DNA of 30,778 nt, taken from the NCBI GenBank assembly GCA_902494515.1, contig CABUTS010000031.1:1-30778 (forward strand), given 5' to 3'. Made by a program: the position numbers and the translations under genes. Origin of the DNA: an uncultured Muribaculaceae bacterium. GTDB taxonomy: Bacteria > Bacteroidota > Bacteroidia > Bacteroidales > Muribaculaceae. Shown here in pieces: positions 1 through 7,938 of this stretch. Positions within the stretch are counted from its first letter, which is position 1, and each line of letters starts with the position of its first letter. The notes under the pieces are model-generated. The model was not told the DNA's origin. It did no database searches and saw only the letters and a program-made list of their open reading frames with translations.

Positions 1-90
1 AAACACACCCTCGAGAAAATCCGCCCCGACATGAACGAAGACCAACTGATCAAACTCCTTCCCTACAACTTCAAAGCCGACCAGCCATAA
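1..90 (+). CDS. 3' end of an unidentified protein gene
   Basis: An open frame enters from the left edge and runs 29 codons to a TAA at 88-90. The visible tail is hydrophilic and ends in FKADQP. Too little is visible to assign a family. The gene is real rather than a chance frame because a good intrinsic terminator is built around its stop codon. It converges on the minus-strand rpsA. Confidence 0.6.
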   Translation, partial: KHTLEKIRPDMNEDQLIKLLPYNFKADQP

Positions 91-107
91 TGCCAGTCGG
101 CTTTTTT
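73..107 (+). terminator. Intrinsic terminator overlapping the stop codon of the first gene
   Basis: AAAGCCGAC (73-81) pairs with GTCGGCTTT (96-104) around a 14-nt loop, and the T run covers 102-107. The upstream arm lies inside the last codons of the partial gene and the TAA is in the loop, so transcript end and reading frame are compactly overlapped. The AT-rich stretch 108-293 between the two convergent terminators shows no gene. Confidence 0.8.
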
Positions 108-293
108 CGGACGGATACTTATTTTTGGTTTACAAAGATACTTAAGGAAGCGGTAAAATAAAAGGGAGTAACTGAAATGTAAACTTTTTGTCCCCTAAAA
201 TTATCAATTGGTACAAAACAGTGAGAAAGTGCTGTAAAAAAATCAGCCATTTTGTAACCTGACTCCAATATCTGTCATGTAAGTCTTTTAAGC

Positions 294-323
294 AAAAAAA
301 GCGGCCGCCGAAAGGGCGGCCGC
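294..323 (-). terminator. Intrinsic terminator of rpsA
   Basis: GCGGCCGCC (301-309) and GGCGGCCGC (315-323) form a perfect 9-bp all-GC stem with a 5-nt loop. On the minus strand it is followed by seven T residues (complement of the A run at 294-300). It lies about 33 nt past the rpsA stop codon. Confidence 0.9.
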
Positions 324-356
324 CTGGTATAGCGGAATTAGCTATTCAGTTTTGAA

Positions 357-2147
357 TCAGCCTTTGGAGAGCTTTTCCTTGAGGGCTGCGAGGGCTTCGA
401 TGTCGCCGAGAGTAGTTTTCTCTACGGGGGTGCTCAGCATCGGAGTTTCCTCCTTGCGGGGACGGTCGGCGCGCTTGTTGCCACCCTTGCGGGCGGTTTC
501 GGTCTTTTCGGGCTTGCCTTCCTCGAAGGTGCGGCTGTGGCTGAGGATGATGCGCTTGGAGTCCTTGTTGAATTCGATTACCTTGAAGTCGAGCTTCTCA
601 TCGAGCTTGGCCTGGCTGCCGTCTTCCTTAACGAGGTGCTTGGGAGTAGCAAAGCCTTCAACACCGTAGGGGAGCTGTACGACTGCGCCCTTGTCGAGCA
701 TTTCGATGATTGTGCCCTGGTGAACGGAACCGGGGGTGAAGATGGTTTCGAATACCTCCCAGGGGTTCTCCTCGAGCTGCTTGTGGCCGAGGGAGAGGCG
801 ACGGTTTTCCTTATCGATTTCGAGAACGACAACGTCGATGTCGGCGCCGATCTTGGTGAATTCCGAAGGATGTTTAACCTTCTTGGTCCAGCTCAGGTCG
901 GAGATGTGGATCAGGCCGTCTACGCCCTCTTCGATTTCGACGAATACGCCGAAGTTGGTGAAGTTGCGGACCTTGGCGGTGTGCTTGGAACCAACGGGGT
1001 ATTTAACCTCGATGTCTTCCCAGGGATCGGGCTTGAGCTGCTTGAGACCGAGGCTCATCTTGCGCTCCTCGCGGTCGAGGGTGAGGATGACGGCTTCGAT
1101 TTCGTCGCCGACCTTCAGGAAGTCCTGAGCGGAGCGCAGGTGCTGCGACCAGCTCATTTCGCTGACGTGGATCAGGCCCTCGACGCCGGGAGCAACCTCC
1201 ACGAATGCGCCGTAGTCAGCCATGACGACAACTTTACCCTTAACCTTGTCGCCGACCTTAAGCTCGGAAGCGAGAGCATCCCAGGGATGGGGCATGAGCT
1301 GCTTGAGACCCAGGGCGATGCGCTTCTTTTCGTCGTCGAAGTCGAGGATAACGACATTGAGCTTCTGGTCGAGCTGCACAACCTCTTCGGGGTGGTTCAC
1401 GCGGCCCCAGGAGAGGTCGGTGATGTGGATCAGACCGTCTACGCCGCCCAGGTCGATGAATACGCCGTAGGAGGTGATGTTCTTGACGGTACCTTCGAGA
1501 ACCTGGCCCTTTTCGAGCTTGGCGATGATTTCGCGCTTCTGCTGCTCGAGCTCGGCCTCGATGAGAGCCTTGTGGGAAACGACAACGTTCTTGAATTCGG
1601 GGTTGATCTTTACAACCTTGAATTCCATGGTCTTACCCACGAAGATATCGTAGTCGCGGATGGGCTTGACGTCGATCTGGGAGCCGGGGAGGAAAGCCTC
1701 GATGCCGAAGATGTCGACAATCATGCCGCCTTTGGTGCGGCATTTGATGAAGCCCTTGATGATTTCGTCGTTTTCGAGTGCCTGGTTAACGCGCTCCCAG
1801 CTGCGGGAAGCACGAGCCTTGCGGTGGGAGAGGATAAGCTGGCCCTTCTTGTCCTCCTGGTTTTCGATGAAGACTTCCACAACGTCGCCGACCTTGATGT
1901 CGGGGTTGTAGCGGAATTCGTTCATGGGAATGATACCGTCGGACTTGTAGCCGATGTTAACCACAGCCTCGCGCTTGTTGAGGGCAATGATGGTACCTTC
2001 GATTACGTCCTTGTCTTTGACGGTGTTGAGCGATTCGTCATAGGTCTTGGTGAGCTCTTCGCGCGACTTCTCGCTCTTGTTATCGCCGTGTTCGTAGGCA
2101 TCCCAGTCGAAATCGGCGATAGGAGAGTTTTTAACTTCTTCAGTCAT
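357..2147 (-). CDS. rpsA: 30S ribosomal protein S1
   Basis: The product (596 aa) is ribosomal protein S1, the RNA-binding protein that helps bring mRNA to the small subunit. Six S1/OB-fold domains are visible at roughly residues 47-110, 125-195, 212-280, 297-367, 384-453 and 470-538. Domains 3 to 5 show the canonical pattern GVFIDLGGVDGLIHITDLSW and close variants, while domains 1, 2 and 6 are diverged, as usual in S1. A charged Lys/Arg/Glu-rich tail of about 55 residues follows. Length fits the Bacteroidetes form. No Shine-Dalgarno precedes the ATG; the upstream bases are AT-rich, as is normal for this phylum. It has its own promoter about 170 nt upstream and a strong terminator, so it is probably monocistronic. 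A long plus-strand frame opposite it is only a GC-rich shadow. Confidence 0.97.
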   Translation of the reverse strand: MTEEVKNSPIADFDWDAYEHGDNKSEKSREELTKTYDESLNTVKDKDVIEGTIIALNKREAVVNIGYKSDGIIPMNEFRYNPDIKVGDVVEVFIENQEDKKGQLILSHRKARASRSWERVNQALENDEIIKGFIKCRTKGGMIVDIFGIEAFLPGSQIDVKPIRDYDIFVGKTMEFKVVKINPEFKNVVVSHKALIEAELEQQKREIIAKLEKGQVLEGTVKNITSYGVFIDLGGVDGLIHITDLSWGRVNHPEEVVQLDQKLNVVILDFDDEKKRIALGLKQLMPHPWDALASELKVGDKVKGKVVVMADYGAFVEVAPGVEGLIHVSEMSWSQHLRSAQDFLKVGDEIEAVILTLDREERKMSLGLKQLKPDPWEDIEVKYPVGSKHTAKVRNFTNFGVFVEIEEGVDGLIHISDLSWTKKVKHPSEFTKIGADIDVVVLEIDKENRRLSLGHKQLEENPWEVFETIFTPGSVHQGTIIEMLDKGAVVQLPYGVEGFATPKHLVKEDGSQAKLDEKLDFKVIEFNKDSKRIILSHSRTFEEGKPEKTETARKGGNKRADRPRKEETPMLSTPVEKTTLGDIEALAALKEKLSKG

Positions 2148-2313
2148 TTAATTAGGTTAATAAATAGGGGAGCGCGGATTTTCCGCCTCCGGGGTTAATA
2201 AAAAAGCCTTCTGACGGGGCAGCGCATCGGGCAGAGCCGCGTAACCCTCTGACTGACTGCGGGTTAAACGGATCCGACGGGGCGCACCACGCCCAAAGGT
2301 GCCAAACGGCGAC

Positions 2314-2343
2314 GCAAAGTTAGCAAAACTTTTTGATTTACAA
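2314..2343 (-). promoter_or_regulatory. rpsA promoter with a long 5' leader
   Basis: On the minus strand a TTG (-33 element, 2341-2343) is separated by 18 nt from TAACTTTGC (2322-2314), a full match to the Bacteroidetes -7 consensus TAnnTTTGC. Transcription should start near 2305, giving a leader of roughly 155 nt before the rpsA ATG. The -33 element overlaps the last codons of queG. The leader contains a GCGGA-AAA-TCCGC hairpin near 2174-2187 and a T run further upstream, so leader-based control is possible. Confidence 0.7.
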
Positions 2344-3435
2344 CGAATTTCGCCCCTTTTTTTTGAAAAAATCCGGGATTGCTCCTTGGCTGGCGCTGAG
2401 ATTGCGGAGGAGGCCGGCGAGTTTGGCGCGCTTCACGGGGCTGTGGCGGAAAAGCGCTGAGAAGGCCGGCTGGTCGAGAGCAGTGGCTTCGGCGCCGGTG
2501 AGCGCCAGCAATTCGGGGCGTGGCCGGAATTCGGGGAGAACCACAGCTTTGGCATCAGAGGCGCCGGCTTCGGCGGTTTCGGCGGCTTCGCGGTTGAAGG
2601 GGCAGGCCTCTTGACAGATGTCGCAGCCGTAAGGGCGGTTGGCGGCCAAAGTGAAGGGAAGCGAGGCGCCGCGATGCTCGATGGTGAGGTAGGATAGGCA
2701 TCGGCGGGCGTCAAGCCCCGCGGGTTTAATCCCTTCAGCCCGAGCAGTTTCGCCCAGAGCTGATTTATCCCGGGCGGTTTCGCCCAACGCGCCGTGAGGG
2801 CAGGCGCGGAGGCAGGCGTCGCAGTCCGGTGGACAGGCGCCCTTACAAGGGGTGTCGGGCGGCAGGGGGATGTCGGTGATGATTTCGGCCAGAAAGAGGT
2901 AAGATCCGACGCCAGGGATGATGAGCTGGCGGTTGCGGCCGATGAAGCCAAGCCCGGCGCGCACGGCCCAGTAGCGCTCGAGAATCGGCGCGGAGTCCAC
3001 GCAGATGCGTGTGCGCCAGCCCGCATCGTTGAGCCGCCGGCATACGGGTTGCAGGCGTTCGCGCAACACCTCGTGGTAGTCGTCGCCGAGGGCGTAGCGG
3101 GCAAAACGGAGCGCCCCGGGGCGATACTCCGGGTTCGCAGGATAGCGGAAAGCAAGGGATATGACCGAGCCTGTCGCGGTGGAGGAACTTCCGTCGCTGT
3201 CATTATTGGAGCCATTTTCAGCAGGCGGGTCGAGTAGCAGCGCCGGATTCCGGCGGATTGCGGCGTGGTTTGCCATATAAGCCATCCCGGCGTTGTTTCC
3301 GGCGGCGAGCCAGCGCTCAAACTCCTCCCAGACCCCGCTTTCGACCTCGCCGAGCTCCGCAAACCCCACAGCTACCGCCCCGGCGCTCATCAGCGCCCGG
3401 CGCAGCTCCTCGGGGTCAACAGAAACAGGCTTCAC
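2338..3435 (-). CDS. queG: Epoxyqueuosine reductase QueG
   Basis: QueG carries out the last step of queuosine synthesis, reducing epoxyqueuosine in tRNA to queuosine with a cobalamin cofactor and two 4Fe-4S clusters. The N-terminal DUF1730 domain includes the VDSAP segment with the catalytic Asp and LGFIGRN. Two ferredoxin-type Cys clusters follow: CPPDCDACLRACP and GCDICQEACP. The conserved LSYLTIEHRG segment lies between them. The start is GTG at 3433-3435; the next ATG (residue 16) would cut the first helix, and an in-frame stop lies not far upstream. Two insertions are unusual: a Ser/Asn/Asp-rich loop around residues 73-90, and a roughly 20-residue direct repeat, ALGETARDKS then ALGETARAEG, just after the first Cys cluster. 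The gene lies 166 nt after the deacetylase, with a 9-bp repeat array in the gap. Confidence 0.95.
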   Translation of the reverse strand: MKPVSVDPEELRRALMSAGAVAVGFAELGEVESGVWEEFERWLAAGNNAGMAYMANHAAIRRNPALLLDPPAENGSNNDSDGSSSTATGSVISLAFRYPANPEYRPGALRFARYALGDDYHEVLRERLQPVCRRLNDAGWRTRICVDSAPILERYWAVRAGLGFIGRNRQLIIPGVGSYLFLAEIITDIPLPPDTPCKGACPPDCDACLRACPHGALGETARDKSALGETARAEGIKPAGLDARRCLSYLTIEHRGASLPFTLAANRPYGCDICQEACPFNREAAETAEAGASDAKAVVLPEFRPRPELLALTGAEATALDQPAFSALFRHSPVKRAKLAGLLRNLSASQGAIPDFFKKKGRNSL

Positions 3436-3458
3436 AAAAATCGCAAAATCTCTAAAAT

Positions 3459-3599
3459 AGCTAATCAGCTAAGCCAGCTAATTTAGCTAAAATAGCTAAA
3501 ATAGCTAAAATAGCTAATGAGCTAAGATAGCTAAGCAAGCTAAAATAGCTAAGCAAGCTAAAATAGCTAAGCAAGCTAATTCAGCTAAGCAAGCTAATC
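3459..3599. repeat. 9-bp minisatellite, 16 units of AGCTAANNN
   Basis: Sixteen consecutive units begin with AGCTAA. Thirteen are 9 bp long and three (3459-3466, 3512-3519, 3592-3599) are 8 bp. The variable last three bases are mainly AAT or GCA, and these two alternate over 3529-3573. The array fills almost the whole gap between queG and the deacetylase and reaches to within a few bases of the deacetylase stop codon. Every unit carries stop codons on both strands, so it does not encode a protein. Confidence 0.95.
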
Positions 3600-3601
3600 A
3601 A

Positions 3602-4222
3602 TCAGCTCATCGGAATTGGGGCAAAGCTATACCCCAGCGCCCGGAGGTATTCGATTGCCCGGGGGAGGACGGCCTTCATGTTTTTCTCGGCTTTAAGGGA
3701 GTCGTGGAAAACGATGATGGAGCCATTTCGGGCATAGCGGCGCACGTTGTCAAACACCTGGTCGGGGGTGAGCTTCTTGGAATAGTCGCGGGTGACGAGG
3801 TCGTACATCACTATGTTGTAGCGGTCCTTGATAGCGCGGGCCTGCTTCCAGCGGAGCAGTCCGTGGGGAGGACGGAACAGCGGGGAGTCAATCAGGTCGT
3901 TGGCCTCCGTGATGTCGTGCATATAGCGGTAGGTGGTGACCTTCATTCCCTGGAGGTGGTGCATGGTGTGGTTGCCGACACTGTGGCCGCGGCGCTTCAC
4001 CTCCTCGTAGAGGTCGCGGTTGCGGACCACGTTGTCGCCGACCATGAAAAAGGTAGCCTTGATGCCGTATTCGTCGAGCTTGTCGAGCACCCAGGGGGTA
4101 ACCTCCGGAATCGGACCGTCGTCGAAGGTCAGGTATACGACCTTCTGCCGGCGCTTCTTGATGCGCCAGATGGCCTCCGGGAACAGGAGGCGGTAGAGCA
4201 GCGGGGGTCTTTCAATGAGCAT
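3602..4222 (-). CDS. NodB-type polysaccharide deacetylase
   Basis: A 206-aa carbohydrate esterase family 4 (NodB homology) domain. All five family motifs are visible: TFDDGP (residues 32-37, metal Asp 35 and probable catalytic base Asp 34), H-T-x-x-H (metal His 85 and His 89 within GNHTMHH), RPPHG (117-121), a D-x(4)-D-Y segment (141-147) and FHDS with His 173. Such enzymes remove N- or O-acetyl groups from peptidoglycan, chitin-like or capsular sugars. There is no clear signal peptide; a short hydrophobic N-terminus (PPLLYRLLFPEAIW) may associate with the membrane. It starts 15 nt after the large GT-C protein gene and is almost certainly cotranscribed with it, pointing to envelope glycan work. 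The natural substrate cannot be read from the sequence. Confidence 0.92.
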   Translation of the reverse strand: MLIERPPLLYRLLFPEAIWRIKKRRQKVVYLTFDDGPIPEVTPWVLDKLDEYGIKATFFMVGDNVVRNRDLYEEVKRRGHSVGNHTMHHLQGMKVTTYRYMHDITEANDLIDSPLFRPPHGLLRWKQARAIKDRYNIVMYDLVTRDYSKKLTPDQVFDNVRRYARNGSIIVFHDSLKAEKNMKAVLPRAIEYLRALGYSFAPIPMS

Positions 4223-4237
4223 AAGCTATGTTAAAAG

Positions 4238-7200
4238 TTACCGGGCGGTGGTGTCGGCCAGCTCGTCGCCGTCGGCTTCGTAATAACCGTCGTCGGCTGC
4301 GCCCTGCTGGTTCTGCGGCAGAAAGTTCATAACCATGTTGAGGTCGTAGCCGCGTGCCTGGGCCTCCTTGTTTACGGCTTCGATGTCGCCGCCGCCGTCG
4401 ACGTAGAGCTGCATCAGCTGGTAGAGATACATCGGGACGTAGCGGTCAACAGCCGAAAGACCCGAGAAACCGTAGCCGGGGAGCTTGCGCTTGAGTTCGT
4501 TGAAGTAGGGGAGGTAAGCGCCGTAGCGGAGGATTTCGTCGTGTAGAATCTGCTGACCCTTCTCGAGGAGCTTCCGATCGCCGGTGATTTCGCCCAGACG
4601 CACGTAGGTGTCGCCCACCTGTCCGCCGATCTGAATCGAGTAGGGCATAACGGTGGTGGGGAGCTTCTCGGTTATCAGGTTGAGGATGGTTGTCGACTTG
4701 GCGAAGCGGTCGGCGGCGTAGGCCTTGTCGGGGGTCTGGCCGGCGGCGGAGTCGAGGGCTGCGAGTCCCTCCTCATAGAGGGCGATGGCGAGTTCCGACA
4801 TTGCCGAGCGGTGGGTGGTGACCATGCGGCGCACGGTCTCGTCGAGGTAGATTTTGCCATCCTTGCCGACCTTGTCGAGACCTCCCCAGCGGAACTTCTC
4901 GGTGATGTTCTTATACATCTTGTCAGTGGCCACGTCGATGTCGCCGGTTTGGTAGTTGTAGATCGGGGAAACCTGATAGGCCAGACCGGTGTTGCGCAGG
5001 TAGGGGGACAGACTGAGGTAATACTCGTCGGGCACGGTCATTGCGAAGTAAGCCGGACGGTTCCAGTTGTTCTTGGCCGAAGTGGCGATCATGTCGAGCG
5101 AGACAGCCTGACTGAGGGTGGCGCCGCCGACAGGATTCTTCGGGTCGCCGTAGAGTCCGACATTGATGATCTCTTCGGCGGCGGGAAGTTCGCGGTCGGA
5201 TATGATTCCGGCCTTGACGGCAGCCTTGGCGTTAGCGGGGAAGTTCATGAACGGCATACGCATTACGCGCGCCCCCTTCCACTGGGCATCCTTGTTATGA
5301 TACAGGTCGTCGAGGGCGGTGAAGACATTCACTGTGTCCTTGACCATGTTGTCGGGGTCGTAGTAGCTGTACTGCAGGCGGTCGTAGGCGTAGTCGGCGG
5401 GTTTGGCCATCATGGGGATGCCTGAGGCGCCGTCGGTAGCCACGCGCATCTGGTTGACATACCAGTCGGTGGTCAGATATGAGAGGTTCACTACGCGCAC
5501 GTCGGTGCGGTATCCCTCGACCTCCTGAGCGTACCACAGGGGGAAGGTGTCGTTGTCGCCGTTGGTGAAGATTATGCCGTTGGGGTCTACGGAGCTGAGG
5601 TAGTTCATGCCGAAGTCGCGGGTGGTGTAGCGGCCCGAGCGGTCGTGGTCATCCCAGGTCTGGCTGACCATCTGCAGGGGCACGGCCAGGCCGACAGCCA
5701 AGGCCACGCCGCTGAGAATCAGCGCTTTCTTCCGGATTTCGGGGGCGTTGACCTTCTCCTTGCCGATGGCTGCTACTCCCTCGTCGGCAGCGTCGCGCAG
5801 TTCCTCGCGGTTGCTGAAAATCCAGTTCAGCAGGCTCCAGAGGGCTGCCACGCCCATGCCGATCCAGATTGCGAAGGCATAGAACGAGCCGGCGTAGGCG
5901 TAGTCGCGCTCACGGGGCTGCAGCGGGGTCTGGTTCAGGTAAAGCACGATGGCCAGACCGGTCATGAAGAAGAAGAAGAAAATCACCCAGAACTGCTCGA
6001 TGCCCCGCTTGGAGCGGAACGCCTGCCAGCTGAGGCCGAGGAGACCCATCAGCAGCGGCAGCAGATAGAAGACGTTGTGGCCCTTGTTACCCTTGCCGTA
6101 TTCGTCGGGCAGGAGGCTCTGGTCGCCGAGGCGGGCGTTGTCGATGAATGGGATTCCGGAAATCCAGTTGCCGCGGTTCACCTCCCCCTGGCCGGCATAG
6201 TCGTTCTGGCGACCGGCGAAGTTCCACATGAAGTAGCGCCAGTACATGTAATTGACCTGATAGTCAAAGAAGTAGCGCAGGTTCTGGGCCATGGACGGGC
6301 GTTTCACGGCCATCGACTGAACGGTCTTGCCGTCCTGGTCCACGACCACGGGGGCGTCGACGGTCTCGAGGTCCTGCTCCGAGGCGCCGATCCACTCCAT
6401 GTAGGCGTTCTGATGCGAGCTGGAGTACATACGGGGGAAGAGCATCTTCGGGGTCATCTCATACTTGAACTCCTCCTTGGTGCTGACGTAGCGGTCGGGG
6501 TCGTCGGGCGACTGCTTGACGGCCTTGCCCCAGACTGTCTTGCCGGGGCGCTTGAGGATGTTGTAATCGTAGCCGTTGGGCTGCAGCTGATACATCACCG
6601 AGGAGGTGAAGGTCTGACCGTAGAGCAGCGGGGTTTCGCCGTACTGCTCGCGGCTGAGGTATGAGCCGAGGGAGAATACGTTGTCGGGGGCGTTCTGATT
6701 CATCGGCGGGTTGGCGTGGGAGCGGATGAGCAGCAGCGCGTAGCTCGAATAGCCGATGAAGATTACGAACACGCTCAGCGACACGATGGTCAGGATCCTG
6801 ACAGGCAGCTTCTTGGCCTTCCAGAGCCAGATTGCAAGGGCTGCGACAAGCACTACCGGAATCCAGAGCGAGCTCCCGATGAAGGGGATGCCCGAGAGCA
6901 GGATGGCCAGCAGGAAGGAGAAGCGGATGATGTTCGGGGATTTCTGGGCGTAGAGCGAGTGTATCGACCAGAGCATCACCGCCAGGAGGATGACGGTGTA
7001 GAAGAGCACGCCCATGTTGTAGCTCATGCCGAGGGTGTTGACGAAGAACAGCTCGAAATACTGGGCCACTTCGATGAAGCCCGGCACGAGGCCGAAGAGT
7101 ATCAGGGCGATGACCACGGCGGCGACGCCGAGGGCGATGAGCGAGCCGGTGGCGGTGGTGTCCTTGAACTTGCGGTAGTAGATCACCAGCACGATGGCGG

Positions 7201-7801
7201 GGATACAGAGCAGGTTCAGCAGGTGCACGGCGATGCTGACGCCGATGATGTAGGCGATGAGAATCAGGTAGCGGTCGCTGTGAGGCTCGTCGGCGCGGTT
7301 CTCCCATTTGAGAATCAGCCAGAACACCAGGGCGGTGCAGAACGACGAGAAGGCGTAGACCTCACCCTCGACGGCCGAGAACCAGAAGGTGTCGCTCCAG
7401 GTGTAGGCCAATGCGCCGCAGAGGCCGGAGCCGAAGATCACGAGCATCTTGGTCAGGGAGATTCCCTGAGCGTCGTCCCTGACAATCAGGCGCTTGACCA
7501 GGTGTGTGATGGTCCAGAACAGCAGCAGGATGGTGCCGGCCGACAGCAGCGCCGACATGGCGTTGACCATCAGTGCGGCCTTGGTGACATCCCCGCCGGC
7601 GAAGTTCACGAAGAAGCGGGCGGCAAGCATGAAGATAGGGTTGCCCGGCGGGTGGCCGACCTCGAGTTTCACACCTTGTGAGATGAACTCCGGGCAGTCC
7701 CAGAAGCTGGCGGTCGGCTCGAGAGTGCACAGATAGGTGACGGCAGCCACCGCGAAGCACACCCAGCCGAGGATGTCATTGTATAGCTTGTATTTTTTCA
7801 T
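4238..7801 (-). CDS. TMEM260-like GT-C membrane glycosyltransferase (DUF2723)
   Basis: A 1187-aa multi-pass membrane protein of the DUF2723 family. Pfam groups this family with human TMEM260, an ER protein O-mannosyltransferase. The first lumenal/periplasmic loop carries FWDCPEF (Asp 35, Glu 38), the position where GT-C enzymes place their catalytic acid, followed by GHPPGNP (49-55). Transmembrane segments fill about residues 10-390, a soluble insert follows, further segments lie at about 590-720, and a large soluble C-terminal region contains NGDNDTFPLWYAQEVEG and a helical repeat-like tail. Bacteroidetes are known to O-glycosylate exported proteins, so a protein- or glycan-directed mannosyltransferase role is plausible but not proven. 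It is the first gene of a unit with the deacetylase and possibly queG, and has a well-formed promoter. Confidence 0.88.
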   Translation of the reverse strand: MKKYKLYNDILGWVCFAVAAVTYLCTLEPTASFWDCPEFISQGVKLEVGHPPGNPIFMLAARFFVNFAGGDVTKAALMVNAMSALLSAGTILLLFWTITHLVKRLIVRDDAQGISLTKMLVIFGSGLCGALAYTWSDTFWFSAVEGEVYAFSSFCTALVFWLILKWENRADEPHSDRYLILIAYIIGVSIAVHLLNLLCIPAIVLVIYYRKFKDTTATGSLIALGVAAVVIALILFGLVPGFIEVAQYFELFFVNTLGMSYNMGVLFYTVILLAVMLWSIHSLYAQKSPNIIRFSFLLAILLSGIPFIGSSLWIPVVLVAALAIWLWKAKKLPVRILTIVSLSVFVIFIGYSSYALLLIRSHANPPMNQNAPDNVFSLGSYLSREQYGETPLLYGQTFTSSVMYQLQPNGYDYNILKRPGKTVWGKAVKQSPDDPDRYVSTKEEFKYEMTPKMLFPRMYSSSHQNAYMEWIGASEQDLETVDAPVVVDQDGKTVQSMAVKRPSMAQNLRYFFDYQVNYMYWRYFMWNFAGRQNDYAGQGEVNRGNWISGIPFIDNARLGDQSLLPDEYGKGNKGHNVFYLLPLLMGLLGLSWQAFRSKRGIEQFWVIFFFFFMTGLAIVLYLNQTPLQPRERDYAYAGSFYAFAIWIGMGVAALWSLLNWIFSNREELRDAADEGVAAIGKEKVNAPEIRKKALILSGVALAVGLAVPLQMVSQTWDDHDRSGRYTTRDFGMNYLSSVDPNGIIFTNGDNDTFPLWYAQEVEGYRTDVRVVNLSYLTTDWYVNQMRVATDGASGIPMMAKPADYAYDRLQYSYYDPDNMVKDTVNVFTALDDLYHNKDAQWKGARVMRMPFMNFPANAKAAVKAGIISDRELPAAEEIINVGLYGDPKNPVGGATLSQAVSLDMIATSAKNNWNRPAYFAMTVPDEYYLSLSPYLRNTGLAYQVSPIYNYQTGDIDVATDKMYKNITEKFRWGGLDKVGKDGKIYLDETVRRMVTTHRSAMSELAIALYEEGLAALDSAAGQTPDKAYAADRFAKSTTILNLITEKLPTTVMPYSIQIGGQVGDTYVRLGEITGDRKLLEKGQQILHDEILRYGAYLPYFNELKRKLPGYGFSGLSAVDRYVPMYLYQLMQLYVDGGGDIEAVNKEAQARGYDLNMVMNFLPQNQQGAADDGYYEADGDELADTTAR

Positions 7802-7822
7802 TGTTCAAAACGCGTTCAAAGT

Positions 7823-7855
7823 GCAAAATTAACCAAAACGGCGCAACCGCCCAAA
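7823..7855 (-). promoter_or_regulatory. Promoter of the GT-C/deacetylase unit
   Basis: On the minus strand TTTG (7855-7852) lies 20 nt before TAATTTTGC (7831-7823), matching the Bacteroidetes -33/-7 pair. The start site should fall near 7816, leaving a very short leader of about 15 nt before the ATG at 7801. Confidence 0.75.
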
Positions 7856-7879
7856 CAAAAAATGTAAAAATTAGTTTAA

Positions 7880-7917
7880 CCCCCGTTTTTCGCCCGGAAA
7901 TCGGCGGAAAACGGGGG
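7880..7917 (-). terminator. Terminator of the efflux operon
   Basis: CCCCCGTTTT (7880-7889) pairs perfectly with AAAACGGGGG (7908-7917), and CGCC/GGCG (7891-7894/7903-7906) extends the stem. On the minus strand a T-rich stretch follows. It lies just past the last permease stop codon and before the promoter of the next unit, insulating the two. Confidence 0.75.
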
Positions 7918-7938
7918 TACTATTTTCGTAAGGGGGTG

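Noticed and set aside
133..140. TATCTTTG promoter-like motif on the minus strand
   Set aside because: It points into the 3' end of a plus-strand gene with no minus-strand gene in the window, and lies between two terminators.
537..2198. 553-residue plus-strand open frame opposite rpsA
   Set aside because: It is acidic, low in family-like pattern, and lies wholly antisense to a certain S1 gene; such frames are expected in GC-rich DNA.
3459..3599. CRISPR array for the AGCTAANNN repeats
   Set aside because: Units are 9 bp with no spacers and there are no cas genes; it is a minisatellite.
5645..7681. Several long plus-strand frames opposite the GT-C gene
   Set aside because: All are antisense to one continuous membrane protein and show no membrane or enzyme motifs.
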